Source of the DNA: Chloroflexota bacterium
GTDB taxonomy: Bacteria > Chloroflexota > Anaerolineae > Anaerolineales > Anaerolineaceae
Direction of reading: 5' to 3'
DNA length: 64,000 nucleotides
Assembly (NCBI GenBank): GCA_016838895.1
Contig: JAEKNU010000006.1
Span: 50,808-114,807 of the forward strand
Shown here: positions 26,829 through 37,641 of the stretch, piece after piece
Numbering within the stretch: the stretch's first letter is position 1
Layout: the number at the start of each line of letters is the position of its first letter
Notes under the pieces: model-generated
Told to the model about the DNA's origin: nothing
Database searches by the model: none
Seen by the model: the letters and a program-made list of their open reading frames with translations, nothing else
Program-made: the position numbers and the translations under genes

Positions 26829-26856
26829 TTGACAAAAAAAAATTATTATGTAGAAT
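26829..26856 (+). promoter_or_regulatory. Promoter of the pyrFE-pyrD operon
   Basis: TTGACA (26829-26834), 16-bp spacer, TAGAAT (26851-26856). The predicted start is near 26863, giving a leader of about 133 nt. The rest of 26604-26828 is AT-rich; I see no further gene there. Confidence 0.8.
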
Positions 26857-26865
26857 TGTCTGGAC

Positions 26866-26994
26866 ATGATTTGTAAATCAGACACTCAACGCCAATATAT
26901 AAATCAGGAATGCATAACTCCTGCAGTTGCCGTTTCGAAAAGAGCCGTTAGTGGCTCTTTTTTTTTTGTCCAATCCATTATTCAGGTGAATTAA
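26866..26994 (+). CDS. Candidate leader peptide of the pyr operon (42 codons)
   Basis: An ATG three bases after the predicted transcript start opens a 42-codon frame (MICKSDTQRQYINQEC...). It runs through the terminator hairpin and its U-tract and stops with TAA one base before the pyrF ATG. The layout copies E. coli pyrL-pyrBI, where translation of a 44-codon leader disrupts the terminator when UTP is low. There is no good ribosome-binding site, so the ORF may be leaderless or fortuitous. It is too short to judge by composition. Confidence 0.4.
   Translation: MICKSDTQRQYINQECITPAVAVSKRAVSGSFFFVQSIIQVN
26938..26967 (+). terminator. Attenuator-type terminator in the pyr leader
   Basis: AAAGAGCC-GTTAGT-GGCTCTTT followed by a nine-T run. 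It sits between the promoter and pyrF with no other gene upstream to terminate, so it should act as an attenuator. Confidence 0.85.
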
Positions 26995-26995
26995 A

Positions 26996-28423
26996 ATGAA
27001 ATCATTTTTCCAACGTTTAGAGGATCGGGTTGACGCTGCTGACTCCATCCTTTGTATCGGGCTGGATCCACATCCAAATGAAATCAGCGAATTAACCCTC
27101 AAGGGGTTGGTTGAATTTTGTAAACCAATCATCCATGCCACCAGTAAATATGCTGCGGTATACAAACCTAATATGGCATTTTTTGAATCGCTGGGTGCTG
27201 AAGGATGGTTGGCACTGCAGGATGTTCTTGCTTTGATCCCTGATGAGATACCCGTTTTATTGGATGCTAAAAGAGGGGATATTGCATCAACGGCAAAAGC
27301 CTATGCGGCTGCTGCCTTTGAACATCTCGGTGTAGACGCGATGACTTTGAATCCGTTACTGGGACAAGATTCCATTCAACCTTTCCTTCAATATGATGAG
27401 AAAGGTTTTTTTTTGTTATGTAAAACATCCAACCCGGGTGCAGATGATTTTCAGAATCTGGCCATATCAAATGGAAAAGGTACTCAAAAGCTGTATGAAG
27501 TTATTGCAGAAAAAGCAAAAGGGTGGAATACCCATAGTCAGATTGGTTTGGTGATTGGAGCGACCCAAATTGAAGCTTTGAAGAAAATTCGCCAAAATGA
27601 TCCGCAAATCTGGCTGTTGGTGCCTGGTGTGGGGGCACAGGGTGGAGATCTGGAAAGCGCATTAAATAGCGGGCTGCGTGCGGATGGAAAAGGGATATTA
27701 CTACCTGTATCCAGAGCAATCTCTCAAGCAGAAGATCCCGAAAAAGCTGCCTCAGCATTATGCCAGGAAATAAATGAAATTCGCGAGAAGTTTATCGCAG
27801 TAAGCGCACCTATCGTTGAACCGAAAAATGACTTGTTGAGCCTGATTGGTGATCAATTGTTATCCAGTGGATGTGTGAAATTTGGTGATTTCACTTTAAA
27901 ATCCGGATTGCAATCACCAATTTATATCGATTTGCGTCGATTAATTTCTTATCCGGCGTTGATGAATCAAGTCTGTGAAGCTTTTACTGAAAAACTGAAG
28001 ACATTGCAATTTGATCGCATTGCCGGATTACCCTATGCGGCTTTACCATTGGCGACCTTAATTGGCCAGAAAGGTAATTGGCCAATGATTTATCCTCGCA
28101 AAGAGGTAAAAGCCTACGGTACCAAAGCCAGTTTAGAAGGTGTATACAAGGCGGGCGAAAAAATTGCGATTATCGATGACCTGGCTACCACAGGTGAATC
28201 CAAATTCGAAGCCATTGATAAACTGGTCGAGGCTGGGTTGAAAGTACAAGATGTTGTTGTATTGATTGACCGGCAGAGTGGAGCGGCGCAGACACTGGCA
28301 ACACGGGGATACCAATTACATGCAGTTTTGCAGTTCAATGATTTATTGCATTACTGGCGTGATACACATCAAGTTTCGGAAAACCAAATTCAAGCTGTAT
28401 TTCAATTCCTGGAGACCCACTAA
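26996..28423 (+). CDS. pyrFE: Fused orotidine-5'-phosphate decarboxylase / orotate phosphoribosyltransferase
   Basis: 475 aa. Residues 1-270 are a group-2 type OMP decarboxylase with DAKRGDIASTA (90-100; D90, K92, D95 catalytic). Residues about 285-475 are orotate phosphoribosyltransferase with the PRPP loop IAIIDDLATTGESK (near 388). Together they catalyse the last two steps of UMP synthesis. The order PyrF-PyrE is the reverse of animal UMP synthase. AGGTGA precedes the ATG; pyrD starts 2 nt after the stop. Confidence 0.95.
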   Translation: MKSFFQRLEDRVDAADSILCIGLDPHPNEISELTLKGLVEFCKPIIHATSKYAAVYKPNMAFFESLGAEGWLALQDVLALIPDEIPVLLDAKRGDIASTAKAYAAAAFEHLGVDAMTLNPLLGQDSIQPFLQYDEKGFFLLCKTSNPGADDFQNLAISNGKGTQKLYEVIAEKAKGWNTHSQIGLVIGATQIEALKKIRQNDPQIWLLVPGVGAQGGDLESALNSGLRADGKGILLPVSRAISQAEDPEKAASALCQEINEIREKFIAVSAPIVEPKNDLLSLIGDQLLSSGCVKFGDFTLKSGLQSPIYIDLRRLISYPALMNQVCEAFTEKLKTLQFDRIAGLPYAALPLATLIGQKGNWPMIYPRKEVKAYGTKASLEGVYKAGEKIAIIDDLATTGESKFEAIDKLVEAGLKVQDVVVLIDRQSGAAQTLATRGYQLHAVLQFNDLLHYWRDTHQVSENQIQAVFQFLETH

Positions 28424-28425
28424 AT

Positions 28426-29460
28426 ATGTACTCACTCTATAAACCACTTGTATTCATGCTCAGTCCAGAATCGGCTCATCATTTGACTATTACAATGCTT
28501 AAAATCGCTGGAAATCTGGCACCGACCAGAGCGCTGATTAAAGCATTATACTTTCCGAAAATGAATGGTCCGGCAGTGGATGTAATGGGCCTTCATTTTG
28601 CCAATCCGATTGGTATGGCAGCCGGATACGATAAGGATGGCGATGGATGGCGTGGTTTATCAGCTCTGGGATTTGGACATATTGAATTGGGTACGGTTAC
28701 AGTGGATCCTCAGTCAGGGAATGCCAAACCGCGTATTTTCCGTATCCCGGAAGAGCGGGCAGTGATCAATCGATGTGGTTTTCCAAACCTGGGCGCTGAC
28801 TATATGTTGCAGCGTATGAATGGGCATAAACCCAAGGATTTGATATTGGGCGTCAGCATTGGCAAAAACAAAAATGTGCCATTGGAAAGAGCGGAAGAAG
28901 ATTATGTGCAATTGATGGAGTTGTTCGCTGAAAAATCCGATTACCTGGCAGTTAATGTCAGTTCGCCGAATACGCCTGGGTTACGTGAACTGCAAGTGAA
29001 AGGACGTTTTGATCGTTTATTACGTGCAGTAGCTGAGAAGCGAGCGGCTTTAGTATCAAAATTCGGTAAAAAAGTACCGGTTGTTGTCAAACTGGCTCCT
29101 GAGTTGCAGGAAAATGAGATGGATGAGTGTTTGTCAGTGATCATGGATACCGGATTGGATGGTGTGATTATCAGTAATACCAGTCTGGATCGACATGGCT
29201 TGAAGTCAGCATTGGGTGAAACAGAATATGGCGGTTTATCAGGGGCGCCGATCATGAAGCACAGTACTGAATTAATCAAAACAGTGATGAAACGTACCGA
29301 AGGAAAATTACCAATCATCGCCAGTGGCGGTGTAATGAATGTACATGATGCGCAGGAAAAACTTGATGCTGGTGCGAAACTGGTTCAGTTGTATACCGGT
29401 ATGATTTTTGAAGGCCCGGAAATGCCCGGGAAAATTATCCACAGCGGATTGCGATTGTAG
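28426..29460 (+). CDS. pyrD: Quinone-dependent dihydroorotate dehydrogenase (class 2)
   Basis: 344 aa. The class 2 N-terminal helix region (about 40 aa; membrane association), GLHFANPIGMAAGYDKDG, SIGKNKNV and VNVSSPNTPGLRELQ with the catalytic Ser are visible. NTSLDRHG and ASGGVMN mark the FMN phosphate site. It oxidises dihydroorotate to orotate with FMN and quinone. Co-transcribed with pyrFE. Confidence 0.96.
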   Translation: MYSLYKPLVFMLSPESAHHLTITMLKIAGNLAPTRALIKALYFPKMNGPAVDVMGLHFANPIGMAAGYDKDGDGWRGLSALGFGHIELGTVTVDPQSGNAKPRIFRIPEERAVINRCGFPNLGADYMLQRMNGHKPKDLILGVSIGKNKNVPLERAEEDYVQLMELFAEKSDYLAVNVSSPNTPGLRELQVKGRFDRLLRAVAEKRAALVSKFGKKVPVVVKLAPELQENEMDECLSVIMDTGLDGVIISNTSLDRHGLKSALGETEYGGLSGAPIMKHSTELIKTVMKRTEGKLPIIASGGVMNVHDAQEKLDAGAKLVQLYTGMIFEGPEMPGKIIHSGLRL

Positions 29461-29486
29461 GCCATACAATCGTTTTCTCTCCATTT

Positions 29487-29519
29487 ATAACCGGCGGTCC
29501 GGCCATGACTGCCGGTTAT
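29487..29519 (+). terminator. Weak terminator-like hairpin after pyrD
   Basis: TAACCGGC/GCCGGTTA with a 17-nt loop. Only ATTGTATTA follows, so termination is uncertain. Confidence 0.5.
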
Positions 29520-29539
29520 TGTATTAACAAAAGCTTGTT

Positions 29540-30697
29540 TTAGGAGTGAACCATTTCTGAGATGGCATTGACGAATGCATCAACATCGTTTTGGGTGTTA
29601 TATTCCTGTATGGAGATTCGCCCGGTTAACTGCTCATTCCAGATATAAATGGGCAGCTCGATTTTATAGTCATCATAAAGTTTATTTTTGGTTTCCATTA
29701 CATCCCAATGATTGGGTAATTTGAAAGCTGCGAACTGTCCATACCAGAAATCACCACCCTGATAGTAGCCATCTAATCCGGTAATCTGATTGATGCGTTT
29801 TAGTGCATTCGTTACCAATTGGTGGCATTGGAAACGTACTTCAGGCCAGTTGCGCTGTTGTTGATATTCCAGTGCAGTCGGTACACTAAGAAATGCCGCC
29901 AGATCACGTGTACCGATGTATTCATGGTAATCCACAAGGGTAGATGGTCCGGGTTTCACAGGCTGCCAACCAAAACTGATTACAAAGGGCTCCAGCAAAT
30001 GTTGGGCGGATTCCCTTGCATAAAGAAAAGTCGAGCCTTTGGGGGAGCAAACCCATTTGTGCAGATTGCCCGTATAAAAATCACAATCCAAATCATGTAA
30101 CTCCAGATCAATTTGGCCAGGAGCGTGTGCACCGTCAATAACGGTCAGAATACCTGCCTGGCGGGCACGCTGGCAAATTTTCTGGACGGGGAAGATCGCT
30201 GCTGTTTCGGACGTAATATGGCTTAAGAATATCACTTTGGTATTAGCATTAACACCCTGCCAGAATTCTTTAATCAGGGTTTCATGTGTGGTGAAAGGCG
30301 TACTGATGGGTTGTATGCGATATATGAACCCCTGTTTTTGTGCCAGGAATTGCCAGGCACGATTGGTTGCACCATATTCCTGATTACAGGTAAGGACTTC
30401 ATCACCAGAAGTTAGTTTCAGGGATCTGGCTACTGCATTAAGGCCGTAAGTAGAATTTGTAACATATACCAACTCAGAAGATTGACAATGTAAATAGTCA
30501 GCCAATACATGACGTGCATCGTTCAGCAGTGCGGGGGATTTGCGTGCGATAAATAAAACAGGCTGGGTTTCAAGTTCACGCTGCTAGGTCTGATATTTTT
30601 CAAAAACAGGAATCGGTGTTGCGCCAAATGCACCATGATTCAGGAAGGTAATGGTAGGGTCAAGCATGTAACCTGCGTAGCGTTGTTGTGTCATCAT
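29540..30697 (-). pseudogene. Class V aminotransferase interrupted by an in-frame amber codon
   Basis: A continuous reading frame of 385 codons from the ATG at 30697 has one internal TAG at 30586-30584 (codon 38). Before it: FLNHGAFGATPIPVFEKYQ; after it: QRELETQPVLFIARKSPALL, the expected next part of the isopenicillin-N epimerase/CsdA-like fold. The position usually holds Trp (TGG), so a single G-to-A change explains it. The rest is intact, with the PLP lysine in YTGNLHKWVCSPKG. A 321-residue start at 30505 would miss the N-terminal substrate region. It may be a recent pseudogene, a readthrough case or a sequence error. Confidence 0.85.
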
Positions 30698-30812
30698 GTA
30701 CCTCTAAATTTACATTGGAATTGTAGAAAATTGTAGTCTCAAAATGTTGTTTTTACTATACCTTTAGATGATTTATTATTTGTGGTTATTTACAAATAGG
30801 AAGTAATAAATT

Positions 30813-30846
30813 AAAAAAAAGTGCCTTCATAATTGAAGACACTTTA
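30813..30846 (-). terminator. gyrB terminator
   Basis: AAAGTG-x-CTTCA / TGAAG-x-CACTTT stem with one mismatch; on the minus strand eight Ts follow. Confidence 0.8.
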
Positions 30847-30869
30847 TCAATTTTGATATGGTGTTGTTT

Positions 30870-32810
<1,941 letters not shown>

Positions 32811-32841
32811 TTACGAATAACGAACCCTTTGGCGATTTGTA

Positions 32842-33918
32842 TTATGCCTGGAAAGGTCGGCTTGTCTGATTTGATTGTTGTGCGAACTTTTTAAGGTTAT
32901 GGTTCATCCAGCGAATTCCATCCTGATAATAAATAAAACTGGATGCAAGCAAACCGGAACAGATGAATGCATGACCAAAAATGCCGCCCAATAACATAAA
33001 AGATGAGAACTTAGGTTGTAACCAGAGCAATTGATTCAGTCCCTGGTAGAGTAACAAACTAAATAAAATAAAGAAACCAGTACCTGGCAAGTAGAAACGA
33101 ATCAATCTAATACTGGCCAATATTGCTTTGATTGGATTTTGGCGTTGGATAATGACTCCGTGAGGTGTAAAAACCAGTGGAATGATCACCCAGAATAAAA
33201 CAAGTAGTAAGACAAAGTAAATGATATTGCCAACTGTTTGGTTAATCATATTTGCCAGAACGGCAATTGCCATACTGGGAAATAACACAAGAATTACCAT
33301 GATCCACAAACTGAAATTGATAAGCACCATCCAAAGAATATCGGTACCTAATTTTGCAAAAGAAAAGAACTGTTGTTCAGCATTTTGATGTGTTTTCCGG
33401 CCAATTTCAGAAAAAAAGATGCCACCCAAGAAGCTGCCAATTACGACAAGCCCAACCAGATACAAAAACTCCTCAGTCATAGAAGTGGTTGCGATTTTTT
33501 GTATCATACCAAAAGGATTTTCCGGAACACTTTGAAAAGACAAAAGACTGGGAACACCAATGGGTGTCGTAGTCAGAAATCCAAATAAATTGAATGTATT
33601 AGCAAATTCAACAAGTAAAGGATGAATTGTTTCAAATTGACTTAATTGTTCAGTCATTCCTGGTTGAGTGATCTGCTGTTGAATACTTTTCTCCATTAAA
33701 TTGATAAAGGTATTCAATGTTTTGCTTGTAGATAAATTTGGGCCTATCCATAAGAAAATATCTAACAGAAAAGGCAGGATTAACAAATATGCGTGATTCG
33801 CAATTGTGTTAAACCCTTTTACCAATGCCTGAAAAATGCTCGGTGGTCTCTCGTTTTCTACCGCAATTTTAGTATCCATACAATATTTTATTTTACCACA
33901 TCCGGCTTTACTTGGCAT
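32842..33918 (-). CDS. Multi-pass membrane protein, function unknown
   Basis: 358 aa from 33918, or 345 aa from the ATG at 33879; neither start has a clear ribosome-binding site. About six hydrophobic helices are visible, with a large loop rich in Gln/Thr after the first (residues about 70-120). Motif VFTPHGVIIQRQNPIKAILASIRLI resembles the glycerophosphoryl-diester/DUF7544-like membrane proteins in general layout only. Function unknown. It is next to gyrB and divergent from another membrane gene. Confidence 0.75.
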   Translation of the reverse strand: MPSKAGCGKIKYCMDTKIAVENERPPSIFQALVKGFNTIANHAYLLILPFLLDIFLWIGPNLSTSKTLNTFINLMEKSIQQQITQPGMTEQLSQFETIHPLLVEFANTFNLFGFLTTTPIGVPSLLSFQSVPENPFGMIQKIATTSMTEEFLYLVGLVVIGSFLGGIFFSEIGRKTHQNAEQQFFSFAKLGTDILWMVLINFSLWIMVILVLFPSMAIAVLANMINQTVGNIIYFVLLLVLFWVIIPLVFTPHGVIIQRQNPIKAILASIRLIRFYLPGTGFFILFSLLLYQGLNQLLWLQPKFSSFMLLGGIFGHAFICSGLLASSFIYYQDGIRWMNHNLKKFAQQSNQTSRPFQA

Positions 33919-33940
33919 CTTTTCTGCCTAAGGGTAGAAT
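33912..33940 (+). promoter_or_regulatory. Promoter giving a leaderless transcript
   Basis: TTGGCA (33912-33917), 17-bp spacer, TAGAAT (33935-33940). The start expected 7 nt further is 33947, the G of the GTG start codon. Confidence 0.65.
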
Positions 33941-33946
33941 AGAGGA

Positions 33947-34762
33947 GTGAGTGAAAACCGCAATCTTCCGGATATTAATAGAATGAGTATTTTAGTGGCA
34001 TTAATATGCCTTTTATATGTATTAACGCCATATATTCAATTTACTGCCATCCCAGTTGATTTTTCAATTGGGGGGATTCAATTTAATTATCTGATCGGGT
34101 TTTCCACATTAGTGTCGCTATTATCAGCGGCATTGGCAATTTCTGGTGCGAATTGGATATTCTCCTCTCATCCAGGAAGACGTCAAAGAAGACTATTTCC
34201 ACACTGGCTATTACCAGGACTTACAGCATGGGCAATTGGTGTGCCTTTAGGAAGCCTGGATGTGGGCGTTGCCTGGTGGATTGCGTTTGGTTTTGGCACT
34301 TTTATCTTGCTTGTTGTGATTTTATTTGAATATATTGTTATTGATCTGGCTGATTTCCAGTATCCGATTGCTGCTATTGGGTTAAGCGCGGTTGCCTTTG
34401 TTTTGTTTTTAATACTGGTTATCAGTGCACAATCTGCTGGTTTACGTTTATATCTGAAATTACCCATCATCATACTTCCCCTGGCATTAATTTCATTACG
34501 GGTTTTATATTTACGCACGAATGGCACCTGGATGGTGGAATGGGCTTTTAGTATTGCTGTTATTATTGCTCAAATTGCCATGGCATTTCATTATTTACCA
34601 ATTCGTCCAATCGCTGCTGGCATTTTCCTTTCAGGTAGTTCATACGCTTTGAACAGTCTGGCTAATGCATATCAGGAAAATCGGGAAAATCAACGGATGT
34701 GGATTGAACCGACAATAATCATTGTTTTATCTATCATTTTATTTACATTCTCGCAGCTATGA
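33947..34762 (+). CDS. Multi-pass membrane protein, function unknown
   Basis: 271 aa with seven or eight hydrophobic segments spread over the whole length; no recognised motif. The GTG start at 33947 coincides with the predicted transcript start; an AGAGGAG directly before it is too close to serve normally. An ATG at 33983 would cut into the first helix's flank. Divergent from the gene ending at 32842. Confidence 0.75.
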   Translation: MSENRNLPDINRMSILVALICLLYVLTPYIQFTAIPVDFSIGGIQFNYLIGFSTLVSLLSAALAISGANWIFSSHPGRRQRRLFPHWLLPGLTAWAIGVPLGSLDVGVAWWIAFGFGTFILLVVILFEYIVIDLADFQYPIAAIGLSAVAFVLFLILVISAQSAGLRLYLKLPIIILPLALISLRVLYLRTNGTWMVEWAFSIAVIIAQIAMAFHYLPIRPIAAGIFLSGSSYALNSLANAYQENRENQRMWIEPTIIIVLSIILFTFSQL

Positions 34763-34870
34763 TTCCAGAATTAATATTATTTTTTCAATGTAATTATATT
34801 TATGAATAATTTGTGCAACGCAGCACTACAAAATGGGTTAAAATAAATATATACGTGATAGGAGAAAAAA

Positions 34871-35554
34871 ATGATAGGCAAAATCCTAATCGTGCTGTTT
34901 TCCGCATATATCATTGGTTCAATTCCATTTGGACTTTTGGTTGTTCGATTACTTAGCGGTAAAGACATACGACAAATTGAAAGCGGCAGAACTGGCGGAA
35001 CCAATGCCATGCGAGCCGCTGGTTTCTTGTCCGGCTTAGTTACCATGATATTTGATGCACTTAAGGGAACTTTTGCGATTTGGTTAGTACAAGAATTAGT
35101 TCCTTTGGAAGCGCCAGCCATTTATTGGCTACAAATTACAGCAGGTATCCTAGCCATTATTGGACATAATTATTCGCTATTTCTGATTGAAAGAGATAGT
35201 AACGGAAAAGCCCACTTCCGCGGAGGTGCAGGTGGTGCGACAACTTTAGGCGGGGCGATAGGGTTATGGCCGCTCAGTTTGGCAATCATATTGCCAATGT
35301 CAATATTGGTCTTTGTATTTATAGGGTACGCCTCTGTCACAACGATGGGGATTGCCTTTTTGACAACAATGGTATTTTTATACCGGGCAATAATCGGCGC
35401 TTCCCCCTGGGCATATGTTCTGTTTGGCGTGATTGCTGAGATATTGTTAATCATCGCACTAAAGCCAAATATTCAGCGCCTTAAAGAAGGAAAAGAACGT
35501 CTTGTAGGATTAAGAGCGTACATATTGAAGAAGAAGCAAACACCCGCCAATTAG
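34871..35554 (+). CDS. plsY: Acyl-phosphate:glycerol-3-phosphate acyltransferase PlsY
   Basis: 227 aa with five hydrophobic helices. Motif 1 SIPFGLLVVRLLSGKDIR, motif 2 SGRTGGTNAMRAAG, and motif 3 HNYSLFL..GKAHFRGGAGGATTLG fit PlsY. It makes lysophosphatidate from acyl-phosphate and glycerol-3-phosphate at the membrane. The stop codon lies inside the terminator hairpin. ATAGGAG precedes the ATG. Confidence 0.94.
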   Translation: MIGKILIVLFSAYIIGSIPFGLLVVRLLSGKDIRQIESGRTGGTNAMRAAGFLSGLVTMIFDALKGTFAIWLVQELVPLEAPAIYWLQITAGILAIIGHNYSLFLIERDSNGKAHFRGGAGGATTLGGAIGLWPLSLAIILPMSILVFVFIGYASVTTMGIAFLTTMVFLYRAIIGASPWAYVLFGVIAEILLIIALKPNIQRLKEGKERLVGLRAYILKKKQTPAN

Positions 35555-35568
35555 GCGGGTGTTTTTTT
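35538..35568. terminator. Terminator overlapping the plsY stop
   Basis: AAACACCCGCC/GGCGGGTGTTT with a 5-nt loop and a seven-T run on the plus strand; the A-run on the left gives a U-tract to the converging MBL gene. Confidence 0.9.
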
Positions 35569-36427
35569 ATAAGGGAGCGATATCTTTTTCTTTGTGGTGC
35601 TGATTCTGGCATTTTTGGTAAAGAAAAACCAGATTTCTTTTATGCAAACTATCCACCAGACCACCCAGCAAAATCCGCTCCTTGCCAAATTCTTCAATAC
35701 TGGCTTCGGTAATGATCTCCTGAATGCTCATTGAATCTGCGTGATCCTCAATATAAGTCTCAATTGCGGTGAGATAAGTAATGTTATTCTCAATGGCAGC
35801 ATCGATTTCACCACGTAAAATAATATCTCCATGGCCCTGAATTATATTTTCAAGGGTCAAATTATGATACATTTGTAAAGTCGCTACATTTTTATGGAGA
35901 TCACCATTAACAATGTACGGTAAGGGCAAGAAGGCATCACCAGCAAATAAGACTCGATCTTCTTCAATCAGGATACTGATTCCATCATCACTATGACCAT
36001 CACTGGCGAATATATTTAGCGTTTTTTTGCCGACTTTCAATGTCAGCGTGCCATTCCTCAAAGTGATATGAGGGGCGATAATTTTTACATTCTTAAGCGC
36101 TGGATTGTGTTTACTGGATTCTTCCAATGCTGCTGTTTCGTTTTCCAGCATATTTGAACGACAAATTGCATGACCAATGATTGTTGCACCAGGGAAGAAG
36201 CAATTTCCCCATGAATGATCAGCATGACTATGTGTATTGATGATGTACCGAACCGGAGCACGTAAATCATCTTCAATGAATGAACGCATGGCAAGGGTCT
36301 CGTCGGGCATTGCGAGTGTATCAATTAGAACCGACCATTGCGGACCTACAATCACGCCCGCAGTTACTTGCGCATAGATGTCACTTTGAAACCAGAATAC
36401 ATTATCAGAGATGCGTTCACGCTGCAT
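35567..36427 (-). CDS. MBL-fold metallohydrolase
   Basis: 286 aa. NTHSHADHSWGN gives H66, H68, D70 and H71; DGHSDDG, FAGDAFLP and QGHGDIIL supply the other ligands, so the metal site looks complete. Substrate unknown. GGAAGG precedes the ATG. Not obviously linked to neighbours. Confidence 0.88.
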   Translation of the reverse strand: MQRERISDNVFWFQSDIYAQVTAGVIVGPQWSVLIDTLAMPDETLAMRSFIEDDLRAPVRYIINTHSHADHSWGNCFFPGATIIGHAICRSNMLENETAALEESSKHNPALKNVKIIAPHITLRNGTLTLKVGKKTLNIFASDGHSDDGISILIEEDRVLFAGDAFLPLPYIVNGDLHKNVATLQMYHNLTLENIIQGHGDIILRGEIDAAIENNITYLTAIETYIEDHADSMSIQEIITEASIEEFGKERILLGGLVDSLHKRNLVFLYQKCQNQHHKEKDIAPL

Positions 36428-36544
36428 TTATACCTTCCAATCGAAATAGATGAAATCAGGTAGAAGAATAGCATAAATAAAATGAAATGTCAAAAAATCA
36501 GTTTTTTGCGGATAAAGGTCAGGAAAAAACGTGACCAAAACCGG

Positions 36545-36573
36545 TTGACATGGCATTTTGCTTTCTATATAGT
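36545..36573 (+). promoter_or_regulatory. Promoter of the amino-acid-binding lipoprotein gene
   Basis: TTGACA (36545-36550), 17-bp spacer, TATAGT (36568-36573). A strong match, with a 5' leader of about 65 nt. Confidence 0.85.
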
Positions 36574-36644
36574 AAAAGGCAAGGGGTTTTACATTCATAC
36601 ATTTAGCAGTAGTGTGCCAAGAGGATATTTTAGGAGGTATAGCA

Positions 36645-37439
36645 GTGAAACGTTATTTCTTCGTATGCAGTATTTTGTTACTGGTATCAATATTGGCAGC
36701 CTGTCAATCTACTCCGGCAAATCATTGGGAAAAAATTCAAAGAGAGGGGACGATTATCATTGGTACTTCCGCAGATTACCCACCATTTGAATATGTTGAT
36801 GAAAATGGCGAATTTGCGGGTTTTGATGTTGACGTTATGAAGGAATTAGCTGCGCGTCTTGATCTGGAACTGGAAATCATTGATATGCCATTTGACAGTC
36901 TAATTGCAGCAGTTCGTACAGGGAAAATTGATATTGCTGTTGCGGCTTTCAATTATAGTGAAGAAAGAGATATCAGCGTGGATTTTACTGAAGCATATCA
37001 TTATCAGGAAAATGGATTTCTGGTTTCTACTGATTTTTTGGGCACAATTGATGATCCTGAAGACGTTGCGAATTACAAATTAGGTGTTCAAACTGGTTCT
37101 GTTGCTGATGTTTGGGCAACTGAGATGTTGGTAAACAATGGGATGATGGATGATGGTAATCTTTTTCGATATGAAAGGGTTGATCAGGCTGGTTTAGATG
37201 TGCTCAATGGCCGCATTGAAATATTAATGGCTGACTATTACCCGCTATTGACACTGGAGCAGGAATCCACAGCGCTAAAAATCATTTATCATGGCGAAGT
37301 TGCTGCTGGTCCAATGATGATGATTATCCCTGATAACGATGTAGAGACGAAGGCGGAGATTGATGCAATGATCGATGAAATGATCAGTGATGGATTTATT
37401 GACAGTACAGCTACAGCACATTTCAGTGTGATTAAATAA
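36645..37439 (+). CDS. Amino-acid-type ABC transporter substrate-binding lipoprotein
   Basis: 264 aa from the GTG at 36645, preceded by AGGAGG at 7 nt. The signal peptide ends in the lipobox LAAC (C20). The mature part is an SBP_bac_3 domain: GTIIIGTSADYPPFEYVDENG, AGFDVDVMKELAARL, GKIDIAVAAFNYSEER. It binds polar or basic amino acids outside the membrane. No permease or ATPase gene is nearby, so it either works with distant partners or senses ligands. The next gene is proline dehydrogenase, though on a separate transcript. Confidence 0.92.
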   Translation: MKRYFFVCSILLLVSILAACQSTPANHWEKIQREGTIIIGTSADYPPFEYVDENGEFAGFDVDVMKELAARLDLELEIIDMPFDSLIAAVRTGKIDIAVAAFNYSEERDISVDFTEAYHYQENGFLVSTDFLGTIDDPEDVANYKLGVQTGSVADVWATEMLVNNGMMDDGNLFRYERVDQAGLDVLNGRIEILMADYYPLLTLEQESTALKIIYHGEVAAGPMMMIIPDNDVETKAEIDAMIDEMISDGFIDSTATAHFSVIK

Positions 37440-37641
37440 GTTGAAAGACTGCTTTTTCAGCAATAGAGAATCCTGAATTTTATTTCAATATCAAAAACTA
37501 TGATTTCAAACATTCACGATTGCAAGAAAAAAAATATTTGGGCGTACCCTGGTATTGTTGATCAGAGGACGTTGGTTTTACGTTGCTGAACTAACCAAAA
37601 TGTGAACAAATGACGCAAAGAAAAGGAGTGAAATACGTACA

